Assembly (NCBI RefSeq): GCF_006716565.1
Contig: NZ_VFPG01000001.1
Location: forward strand, 5,270,001 to 5,334,000
From: Nocardia bhagyanarayanae
GTDB lineage: Bacteria; Actinomycetota; Actinomycetes; Mycobacteriales; Mycobacteriaceae
Direction of reading: 5' to 3'
DNA: 64,000 nt
Shown here piece after piece: positions 57,849 through 64,000 of the stretch. Under the pieces are notes generated by a model that saw only the letters and a program-made list of their open reading frames with translations, ran no database searches and had not been told where the DNA came from. Position 1 is the stretch's first letter; each line of letters starts with the position of its first letter. The translations under genes and the position numbers were made by a program.

Positions 57849-58247
57849 TCAGCGTTCCTCGCGGCGCGGTCGCTCCAGCCGGTTGAAATTGCTCGGCGAG
57901 CCGTCGGCACGCTGCTCCTGGTAGAGGAAACGCAGCCGCCGGTCGTCGAAGGTCTCGAACCACTCGTCCCAGCCGACCTGGCGCAGCACCGCCCCGCCGT
58001 AGCCGGGGAAGTCGAAGCGCAGCACGCCGAGACGGCCGTTGTACTCGCTGCCCGGCATGGTGGCGGGACGAGCGCCGCGCTCCTCGGCCCACCGCCTGAT
58101 CACCTCGTGATTGCGCGTGATCAGGGTGCGGCCCGCTCGGTCCGGCCGCTGCGTCGGCGACGTGATCTCCTGTGCCTGCTGCAGCGACCTCGAATGCCCC
58201 GGTCCGGTGTACGGAGTCCGGGTGGCGGGTCGTCGTTGATCGTCCAT
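57849..58247 (-). CDS. Conserved small hypothetical protein under a SigF-type promoter
   Basis: The 132-residue protein has a conserved core (LITRNHEVIRRWAEERGARPATMPGSEYNG in parts, LGVLRFDFPGYGGAVLRQVGWDEW, LRFLYQEQRADGSPSNFNRLE) of a family widespread in actinomycetes and other soil bacteria. Some databases wrongly name it a glucan-branching enzyme. The fold looks like a small DNA- or RNA-binding-like domain; function is unknown. A GTTT-N16-GGGTAA promoter lies 49 bp upstream, so general-stress expression is likely. Confidence 0.75.
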   Translation of the reverse strand: MDDQRRPATRTPYTGPGHSRSLQQAQEITSPTQRPDRAGRTLITRNHEVIRRWAEERGARPATMPGSEYNGRLGVLRFDFPGYGGAVLRQVGWDEWFETFDDRRLRFLYQEQRADGSPSNFNRLERPRREER

Positions 58248-58295
58248 GACGACTCCCTCTGCGCCCTCGTATCTCTTTGTCCGGTTCTTCCACCC

Positions 58296-58321
58296 TTACC
58301 CGAACCGGATCGTCGGCAAAC
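58296..58321 (-). promoter_or_regulatory. SigF-type promoter for the 57849-58247 gene
   Basis: On the minus strand GTTT is followed by 16 bp and GGGTAA, 49 bp before the ATG at 58247. Confidence 0.6.
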
Positions 58322-58345
58322 GAGAGTGAGGCGTACGCCGCACCC

Positions 58346-58370
58346 GATTCGTCCGGTGCTGGGTGGGTAT
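58346..58370 (+). promoter_or_regulatory. SigF-type promoter candidate for the Pro-rich gene
   Basis: GATT (58346-58349), 15 bp and GGGTAT (58365-58370) lie 72 bp before the ATG at 58443. The -35 half differs from GTTT by one base. Confidence 0.4.
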
Positions 58371-58442
58371 CCGGCTCGGTGACCGGCCCGCTCCGCCGCG
58401 CGATTTCTCGCGCGCAGCAGGTCACCACCGAGGAGATGTCGC

Positions 58443-58883
58443 ATGGACGACCACACGCCACAGCCGATGCCCGATCCCATTCCACCGAGTCCACAGCCCG
58501 ACCCGGTGCCGACGCCGCCGGAGCCCGAGCCGATCCCGAATCCGGACCCCGCGCCGCACCCGTTCCCGCCGCCGTTCCCACCCGAACCTGGTCCGTCGCC
58601 GCTACCGCCGGAACCGGATCCGAGCCCGGCGCATCCGTTCCCGCCCGAACCCGATCCGGGACCCTCGCCGCTGCCACCGGAACCTGACCCGAGCCCGGCG
58701 CATCCCTTCCCGCCCGAACCGGATCCGAGCCCGGCGCATCCGTTCCCGCCGGAACCGGATCCACGCGAACCCGGTACCCCGCCGGTGCCGGGCCCGGGCC
58801 ATCCCACACCGGGACCGGAACCGACGCCTGGTCGTCCTACGCCAGGACCGGACCCGGCGCCACCACCGCCGAATCCGGTGTGA
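58443..58883 (+). CDS. Proline-rich repeat protein
   Basis: The 146-residue protein is over 40 percent Pro, with Glu, Asp and His. Its core is a repeated PPEPDPSPAHPF unit. It has no signal peptide, membrane helix or folded domain. It is likely an extended polyproline-like polypeptide. GAGGAG lies eight bases before the ATG and the codon choice fits the genome. A possible SigF-type promoter lies upstream. Its function is unknown. Confidence 0.55.
   Translation: MDDHTPQPMPDPIPPSPQPDPVPTPPEPEPIPNPDPAPHPFPPPFPPEPGPSPLPPEPDPSPAHPFPPEPDPGPSPLPPEPDPSPAHPFPPEPDPSPAHPFPPEPDPREPGTPPVPGPGHPTPGPEPTPGRPTPGPDPAPPPPNPV
58605..58770 (+). repeat. Imperfect repeats encoding PPEPDPSPAHPF
   Basis: Units of 33-36 bp are repeated in frame: PPEPDPSPAHPF occurs three times with one PPEPDPGPSPL between the first and second. 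The copies are near-identical at DNA level and could change number by slippage. Confidence 0.7.
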
Positions 58884-58962
58884 GGCGCGCGGCCGCCGGG
58901 TGAATTGGTTTCGAGGACAGGGCGCCGAGTTCTGTGTCGATGAGCTGGAGGCGCTGGGCGAC

Positions 58963-59748
58963 TCAGTCGCGCAGCGCTTCCTCGCGCAACCAGCGCAGCG
59001 TCTTGGCCAGGATCCGGGAAACGTGCATCTGGGAGACGCCGAGTACGTCGGCGATCTGGGTCTGGGTCTTGCCCTCGAAGAAACGCATGATGAGTACCTG
59101 CCGCTCGCGCTCGGGCAGGTCGGAGATGAGCGGTTTGACCGCCATGAAGTCCTCCACCAAGTGGTAGGACGGTTCGTCGGCGCCGAGGCTTTCCAGCAGC
59201 GGAAGCGGCGCGCTGTCGATGTCGTCGCCGGCAACGGCGTCGATGGACGACGATTGGTAGGCATTGCCCGCGATCAGGGCCTGGGTGACCTCGACGAGGT
59301 CGACGTCGAGTTCGTCGGCGATCTCCCTGGCGCGCGGCATCCGTCCGAGCCGCTGCGAGAGCGCCTCCACCGTCGCGCCGATGCTGAGCTGAATCTCCTT
59401 GGTGCGCCGTGGCACCCGCACGGCCCAGGTGTTGTCGCGGAAGTGCCTGCGGACCTCGCCCATGATGGTAGGCACCGCGAACGCCAGGAACGACGAGCCG
59501 CGGCTGACGTCGAACCGGTCGGCGGCCTGCACCAAGCCGAGGCGCGCGACCTGCAGCAGGTCGTCGAAGATCTCACCGCGTCCGGAGAACTTGCGCGCGA
59601 TGTGCTCGGCCAGCGGAAGACACCGCCCGATCAGCTCCTCGCGGAGGGCTGCGCGGCGCGGGTCGTCGGGGCCGAGGGCGGCGATCTTCTCGAAGAGCGG
59701 CTCGATGTTGTCGTAGCTGTCGCCCGCCGATTTCGATTCACCCGCCAT
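58963..59748 (-). CDS. sigF: General-stress RNA polymerase sigma factor, SigF/SigB type
   Basis: The 261-residue protein has sigma-70 regions 2, 3 and 4: LAEHIARKFSGRGEIFDDLLQVARLGLVQAADRFD (in parts, region 2), FLAFAVPTIMGEVRRHFRD, VRVPRRTKEIQLSIG, and a C-terminal LPERERQVLIMRFFEGKTQTQIADVLGVSQMHVSRIL (in parts, region 4). This is the SigF/SigB type of actinobacteria, which recognises GTTT-N15/16-GGGTA promoters and is held by RsbW. ATG 59748 overlaps the rsbW end by 11 bp. GTTT-type promoters nearby suggest autoregulation and a local regulon. Confidence 0.92.
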   Translation of the reverse strand: MAGESKSAGDSYDNIEPLFEKIAALGPDDPRRAALREELIGRCLPLAEHIARKFSGRGEIFDDLLQVARLGLVQAADRFDVSRGSSFLAFAVPTIMGEVRRHFRDNTWAVRVPRRTKEIQLSIGATVEALSQRLGRMPRAREIADELDVDLVEVTQALIAGNAYQSSSIDAVAGDDIDSAPLPLLESLGADEPSYHLVEDFMAVKPLISDLPERERQVLIMRFFEGKTQTQIADVLGVSQMHVSRILAKTLRWLREEALRD

Positions 59749-60169
59749 CGGCGCCCCCTCGCACCCAGGTGAAGTCGACAACCGTCGGATAACCCGACAG
59801 CCCTCCGTCGTAGGGCTCCTGCTGCGCCGCGATCGATTCCGTGAGGGTCCGCACGATGTGCCATCCGAAACCGGCTTGTTCCACTACCGATTCGGTCGTG
59901 GCCACCGAGGAGACGTGCACGAACATGCGGTTCTCGTCGTAGGTGAAAGCGCAGTCGATGTTCGAGCCGGGCACCGCGTCCAAGATCAGCGCGGTGGCGA
60001 CCTCGTCCAGCGCGAGGCGGATGTCGGTCACTTCATCGATGGCGAAATCCGCGATGAGGGCCACGGTTTCGGCGAGCGCGCGTAGCATCGTCAGCTGCTC
60101 GAGGCGCGCGGGCACACGCACCCCGATGGTCGTCGTTTCCGTAGAGGACTGCGAGGTCCACTCCCCCAT
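59738..60169 (-). CDS. rsbW: Anti-sigma factor RsbW/UsfX
   Basis: The 143-residue protein has a GHKL-type ATPase fold of the RsbW family: VRVPARLEQLTMLRALAETV, IDEVTDIRLALDEVATALIL (N-box region without the usual Asn, as in the UsfX lineage) and the G-box AGFGWHIVRTLTESIA. It binds the sigma factor encoded next and keeps it inactive; STAS proteins relieve this. The gene overlaps sigF by 11 bp. A SigF-type promoter 105 bp upstream gives positive autoregulation. Confidence 0.9.
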   Translation of the reverse strand: MGEWTSQSSTETTTIGVRVPARLEQLTMLRALAETVALIADFAIDEVTDIRLALDEVATALILDAVPGSNIDCAFTYDENRMFVHVSSVATTESVVEQAGFGWHIVRTLTESIAAQQEPYDGGLSGYPTVVDFTWVRGGADGG

Positions 60170-60273
60170 AACCCATCACCACCTTGTTTCGCGCGGCCGA
60201 TCCGTCAGGCTACCGCGCAACAATCACCAAGCACCTCGAGGTCAGGCGACCGCGGCGTCCCTCATCGTTGCGC

Positions 60274-60298
60274 TTACCCGTCGGACACGAACTGAAAC
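60274..60298 (-). promoter_or_regulatory. SigF-type promoter of rsbW-sigF
   Basis: On the minus strand GTTT (60298-60295), 15 bp and GGGTAA (60279-60274). It matches the mycobacterial SigF consensus and its known position before usfX-sigF. Confidence 0.7.
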
Positions 60299-60327
60299 GT
60301 CGGCCAACGCCGACGCGGGTACCCACC

Positions 60328-61008
60328 CTACCGCCGCACCCTCTCGTGCGCGGTCAGCAGCAGGTGATCGAATTCCGTGCGCAGGCCGACGGCGACCTGT
60401 GTCGCGGCGTGCATATCGGCGATCAACTGGGCTGCGAGCGAGCGCAATTTCACGTTGGTTTCCTGGGAACGCCAGCTCAGGACTCGGAAAGCTTGTTCAG
60501 CACTGATGCCGTACACCAGCATCAGCGCGCCCTTGGCCTGTTCGATGATCGCCCGCGCCTCGTACAGCTCCGGCAGTGTGTCGTCCAGCGTCTCCTGCCG
60601 GTGCTCCTCGAGCGTGTCGGTGACATCGATGTAGTAGCCCGCGGTGCCGACCACCTCGTCGGACTCGTCGGTCATCCGGTCGGCCACCACGATCATGTGG
60701 TGCACCGTGCCCTTCGTGTCGATGATCCGATGCCTGCTCGAGAACGGCGCTCCGGTCTCGATGGAGTTGGCCAATGCCGTCGCGACCTGCTCGCGGTCGT
60801 CGGGATGCTTGTGCGACAGCAACAATTTCGTCGTGGGCCGCACCGTTCCCGGCGAGTACCCGTGCATCAACGCCACCTCGTCCGACCACTCCCACCGCTG
60901 GTCCTCGAACCAGAAACGGAAACTGCCGACACTCTGCGGCGTTCCCATACCGATCACCCGGTTCAGCACGAACGCGTCCTCGGGCGGAACCGACCCACTC
61001 TCCGTCAC
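60328..61008 (-). CDS. PAS and ANTAR domain protein
   Basis: The 226-residue protein has a PAS domain (about 28-135: FRFWFEDQRWEWSDEVALMHGYSPGTVRPT in parts, RHRIIDTKGTVHHMIVVADR, VVGTAGYYIDVTD) and a C-terminal ANTAR domain (LYEARAIIEQAKGALMLVYG, then AFRVLSWRSQETNVKLRSLA). ANTAR proteins bind tandem hairpins in RNA and prevent early termination; PAS would sense a ligand or redox state. GTG 61008 is the likely start. It lies between the STAS gene and rsbW, so it probably belongs to the same signalling set. Confidence 0.87.
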   Translation of the reverse strand: MTESGSVPPEDAFVLNRVIGMGTPQSVGSFRFWFEDQRWEWSDEVALMHGYSPGTVRPTTKLLLSHKHPDDREQVATALANSIETGAPFSSRHRIIDTKGTVHHMIVVADRMTDESDEVVGTAGYYIDVTDTLEEHRQETLDDTLPELYEARAIIEQAKGALMLVYGISAEQAFRVLSWRSQETNVKLRSLAAQLIADMHAATQVAVGLRTEFDHLLLTAHERVRR

Positions 61009-61073
61009 ACGGCAAGTATCCGTCCTCGCCGGGTGAGCGGCGAGCAGATCGATGCGGCCGAGGACTATCGGCC

Positions 61074-61481
61074 TCACGCGTCCAGAGCGGCCCGCATGGA
61101 TGGGTATCGGAAGAACAACGAGCGAACGCCCGCGACGTCGAGCGCCCGTTCGATCTCGGCCCGACCGGCCACGACGCGCAGATCGACGCCCGCGCACGCG
61201 GCCCGTTGCCGGAGCGCGCCCAGCATACTGGCGGTGCGGATGCTGAGGAATCTGGCGGCGCGCAGATCGACGACCACGGCCTGGCACCGCGACTGCGTCG
61301 CGCGTTCGACTGTTTCCTGGAATCGGTCGTGCACGAGCGCGTCTATCTCGCCCTCGACGCGGACAACGACGCAATGTCGCCGCCGGTCGACCCGTTGCGA
61401 CCACATGCGGCCGTCGTGCTGACGAGCGCTCGGATCGGCTCCGTCGATGCGGTGCCGAGGCAGAGCGGCATCAACTGGCAT
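61074..61481 (-). CDS. STAS domain anti-anti-sigma-like protein
   Basis: The 135-residue protein has an N-terminal polar part and a STAS domain: HCVVVRVEGEIDALVHDRFQ, AVVVDLRAARFLSIRTASML, GVDLRVVAGRAEIERALDVA. The segment where RsbV-type proteins carry the phosphorylated Ser reads FLSIRTAS, so phosphorylation control may differ. It probably binds RsbW-type kinases or a partner sensor. GGGAGG precedes ATG 61481. It begins the minus-strand group that leads to sigF. Confidence 0.82.
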   Translation of the reverse strand: MPVDAALPRHRIDGADPSARQHDGRMWSQRVDRRRHCVVVRVEGEIDALVHDRFQETVERATQSRCQAVVVDLRAARFLSIRTASMLGALRQRAACAGVDLRVVAGRAEIERALDVAGVRSLFFRYPSMRAALDA

Positions 61482-61821
61482 GGCATACCTCCCTTGGCAA
61501 GGGATGTCCGGCTCGGTGCGATCGGCTCGGTCGACGGACGAGCGCCGTCGATGGGAGAGGCACGGTGGAATGATCGCCCGCTGTGAGGTACGCGGTGCGT
61601 CGAGCCGCCGCGTGCCGAGTCTGTCAGCCACCTGGTGGCGCACGCGGAGTTCGTCCAGCGCGCGCCCGCCGATCGGCATCGATCGGCCGGTGCCGTCACG
61701 CTCCCGTCCGAATGATCGCGGGTGGCCCGTCGTCTGGGCCGACCGCGTCGAACCGGGTTCGGCTGTAGTCTCAACCTCCCTACAGTCTGGCACGTTCGCC
61801 CGGCGGTGTCAGGGACTTGTC
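61482..61821. other. Intergenic region between catalase end and STAS start
   Basis: About 340 bp lie between the end of the catalase gene and the STAS gene, all on the minus strand. I see no gene and no clear SigF-type promoter; short frames here look like shadows. Confidence 0.4.
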
Positions 61822-63957
61822 TCAGGCGGGCACCGCGGCGGTCGCCCGCCGCCAGATGCGGTGCCTGGCCAGCGCGTCGGCGAAGGCGTCCACGAAATCC
61901 CCAGGTAGGGAGCCTCCGCTCGACTCGGTGGTGACCACGCCCTGCTCGATGCCGAGGCCGCCGTTCGGCGGCGTCTCGGGGATGATCCCGGAGATGCGCA
62001 TCACCGAGACGCCCGCGCCGAAGGCGGCGACGGCCTTCGCGTGCTTGAACGCCTCCAGCACGAAGTGCACCGCGGAACCGTTGCGCGCCAACGTCTCCGC
62101 CGCGCCGGGACCGCCGGGGACGACAACGCCGTCGTAGAGCACCGAGGCGGCGGTGGCCAGCGACCGGTCGACATCGAGCTGGTCGCCGTCGGATCCGTCA
62201 CCCCTGACCCGTCCGCCGTGCAGGCCGAGGACCTCGACGATCGCGCCGCGTTCGGTCAGCGCCGCGCGCAGCGCGCGGACTCCGGCCGCGTCGACGCCGT
62301 CGGCCGCCAGCACGGCGATCTTGCGCGTCTGAATCGTGTCCATCGCGGTGTTGGCCTGGGACAGCGCGGGCGAGACGAAGGCGTCGGAGGTGTCGGTGTC
62401 GGACTCCGGGGCGGAAACACCCAGCTTGCCCGCCACCCGCACCGCCAGGTCGGTGTCGATGCGAACCAGGTGCTCCACGACCCGCTCGCGAATCTCCGGC
62501 CGGTTCACCTTGCCCAGCTCGAAGGCGAACGCGTCGACGATGTGCTCCGCCTCGGGCGGGGACATGCTGCGCCAGAACATCCTCGGCTGCCGGTAGTACT
62601 CCTTGAAGCTCTCCGCGCGCTTGCGCTGCGCTTCGCCGTCGATCCGTTGCGGATAGTGTTGGTAGGCACCGGAATCCGCCAGGAACGGGCATCCGCCGCC
62701 GATGCTGTTCTTGGTGTACGAGGCGGGTCCGACCGGGATGGCGTGCTGGCCGTAGCCGTCCTGCTGGTGATTGCGGACCTCGGCCACCGGGCGGTTGATC
62801 GGCAGCTGGGCGAAATTGGGACCGCCGAGCCGGATCAACTGGGTGTCCAGGTAGGAGAAGTTGCGCAGTTGCAGCAGCGGATCGTTGGTGAAGTCGATGC
62901 CTGGTACCAGGTTCGCGGTGTGGAAGGCGACCTGCTCGGTCTCGGCGAAGAAATTGTTCGGGTTTCGATCGAGCACCATGCGTCCCACCGGGCGGACCGG
63001 GACCTGCTCCTCGGGAATGATCTTGGTGGCGTCGAGCAGATCGAAATCGAAGTCGAACTCGCGCTCCTCGGGCACCAGCTGGACGCCGAGCTCCCACTCG
63101 GGGTACTGGCCCGCCTCGATGCAGTCCCAGAGATCGCGGCGATTGAAATCGGGATCGCGTCCGGCGATCTGCTGACACTCGTCCCACACCAGCGAGTGCA
63201 CGCCGAGCCTGGGCTTCCAGTGGAACTTGACGAAGGTGCCTTTGCCCTGCGCGTTCACCAGCCGGAAGGTGTGCACGCCGAAGCCTTGCATCATCCGGTA
63301 GCTGCGCGGCAGGGCCCGGTCCGACATCAGCCACATGATGGCGTGCAGAGTCTCCGGTTGCAGCGACACGAAGTCCCACAGGGTGTCGTGCGCCGAGGCG
63401 GCCTGCGGAATCTCGTTGTGCGGCTCGGGTTTCACCGCGTGCACGAAGTCGGGGAACTTGATGCCGTCCTGGATGAAGAACACCGGGAAGTTGTTGCCGA
63501 CCAGATCGAAATTGCCCTGGGCCGTATAGAACTTCGTGGCGAATCCGCGCACGTCGCGGACCGTGTCCGCGGAACCGCGGGACCCGGCGACGGTGGAGAA
63601 CCGCACGAAGACCGGGGTGCGCACGCTCGGGTCGGTCAAGAAGGCCGCCGCCGTCACGTCGGCCAGCGTGTTGTCGTAGGGCTGGAAGTAGCCGTAGGCG
63701 CCCGCGCCGCGGGCGTGCACCACGCGCTCGGGAATGCGCTCGTGATCGAAGTGGGTGATCTTCTCCCGTGCGTGGAAGTCGTCGAGCAGCGTGGGTCCGC
63801 GGTTCCCCGCGGCCAGCGCGTCGTCGGTGCTCTCGACGCGTACGCCCTGCTGGGTCGTCAGATAGCCGCTCTCCCGATCGACACGGTGCGCGTCCAGCTG
63901 CCGCTGTTTGGGATCGGCACCGGATCCGCCGACGCCGTTGTCCGATCGCTCGTTCAC
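61822..63957 (-). CDS. katE: Large-subunit catalase, HPII type with DJ-1/PfpI-like C-terminal domain
   Basis: The 711-residue protein has a complete catalase core (about 25-525): [20 protein letters not shown] with the distal His, [40 protein letters not shown] with the Asn, and [19 protein letters not shown] with the haem Tyr. A C-terminal flavodoxin-like domain follows ([20 protein letters not shown] ... [19 protein letters not shown]), as in E. coli HPII. It breaks down hydrogen peroxide in the cytoplasm. GTG 63957 has AGGAGG upstream. It lies upstream of the SigF group on the same strand; its promoter is mostly outside the window. Confidence 0.93.
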   Translation of the reverse strand: MNERSDNGVGGSGADPKQRQLDAHRVDRESGYLTTQQGVRVESTDDALAAGNRGPTLLDDFHAREKITHFDHERIPERVVHARGAGAYGYFQPYDNTLADVTAAAFLTDPSVRTPVFVRFSTVAGSRGSADTVRDVRGFATKFYTAQGNFDLVGNNFPVFFIQDGIKFPDFVHAVKPEPHNEIPQAASAHDTLWDFVSLQPETLHAIMWLMSDRALPRSYRMMQGFGVHTFRLVNAQGKGTFVKFHWKPRLGVHSLVWDECQQIAGRDPDFNRRDLWDCIEAGQYPEWELGVQLVPEEREFDFDFDLLDATKIIPEEQVPVRPVGRMVLDRNPNNFFAETEQVAFHTANLVPGIDFTNDPLLQLRNFSYLDTQLIRLGGPNFAQLPINRPVAEVRNHQQDGYGQHAIPVGPASYTKNSIGGGCPFLADSGAYQHYPQRIDGEAQRKRAESFKEYYRQPRMFWRSMSPPEAEHIVDAFAFELGKVNRPEIRERVVEHLVRIDTDLAVRVAGKLGVSAPESDTDTSDAFVSPALSQANTAMDTIQTRKIAVLAADGVDAAGVRALRAALTERGAIVEVLGLHGGRVRGDGSDGDQLDVDRSLATAASVLYDGVVVPGGPGAAETLARNGSAVHFVLEAFKHAKAVAAFGAGVSVMRISGIIPETPPNGGLGIEQGVVTTESSGGSLPGDFVDAFADALARHRIWRRATAAVPA

Positions 63958-64000
63958 TGGCTTCCTCCTGCCTGCCGTCAGTCGCTCTCGTCGGGCCGAC

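Noticed and set aside
57849..58247. Glucan-branching enzyme
   Set aside because: Database entries for relatives carry this name, but the protein is only 132 residues and has none of the GH13 or GH57 motifs.
58605..58770. Repeats resembling a CRISPR array
   Set aside because: The units abut without unique spacers and are in frame with a Pro-rich coding sequence. No cas gene is present.

Overview
The window comes from a high-GC actinomycete, most likely a Nocardia or a close relative in the Mycobacteriales. This is inferred from protein families and not from an rRNA. The supporting genes are a CtpH/CtpI-type giant P-type ATPase, a UPF0182 membrane protein, an RsbW(UsfX)-SigF stress sigma module, an ectABCD cluster, a Tat-exported cholesterol oxidase next to a secretory lipase, UdgX, and many GTG/TTG starts and leaderless-looking promoters. 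It is mostly ordinary chromosome. Mobile DNA is limited to a serine-recombinase remnant at the left edge and one IS4-type element near 33 kb.

Layout. 1-2.4 kb: recombinase remnant running into a tRNA-Leu(GAG), an imine-reductase-like enzyme divergent from an HxlR regulator, and a second inverted tRNA-Leu(GAG). 2.4-5.4 kb: a CocE/NonD hydrolase with a coupled small ORF, and a TetR regulator; three matching 21-bp palindromes link them. 5.5-18.1 kb: small SHOCT membrane proteins, a three-gene operon around a DyP-type peroxidase homologue, YihY-like and other membrane proteins, and a GH15-MFS-membrane protein operon. 18.2-24.5 kb: secreted lipase, cholesterol oxidase, TetR, SnoaL-like protein, Mut7-C RNase-like protein, CapA-like protein. 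24.5-32.5 kb: UPF0182, YbdK-type ligase, UdgX, a Cys-rich small protein, an ankyrin protein, a DDN-type F420 protein and a CoA-disulfide-reductase-like flavoprotein. 32.6-41 kb: IS4-type element, SGNH hydrolase, APC permease, a DAPDH-like/CMD pair, a Sel1-repeat protein and NADAR. 41-48.3 kb: an erm 23S rRNA methylase with a probable regulatory leader peptide, a membrane Ser/Thr kinase, an SRPBCC-acyl-CoA-synthetase fusion and an unknown gene pair. 48.3-52.5 kb: ectABCD with a response regulator upstream. 52.7-64 kb: P-type ATPase, stress-associated small genes, SigF/RsbW with PAS-ANTAR and STAS partners, and a large HPII-type catalase.

How the genes work together. The right third reads as a general-stress and osmotic-stress region: compatible-solute synthesis, SigF with its anti-sigma factor, STAS and ANTAR signalling proteins, and catalase. 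Promoter-like sequences of SigF type (GTTT-N15/16-GGGTA) precede rsbW-sigF, the gene at 57849-58247, the P-type ATPase and the Cys-rich gene at 29457-29690, which suggests a local SigF regulon. The most distinctive regulatory finding is a 25-codon ORF before erm. It encodes Arg-Leu-Arg, the motif type used by macrolide-stalled Erm leader peptides, and several hairpins follow it, one of which covers the erm ribosome-binding site. The best candidate for an undescribed enzymatic system is the 6335-9250 operon, in which a DyP-like protein with an altered GxxDG motif is coupled to two proteins of unknown function.
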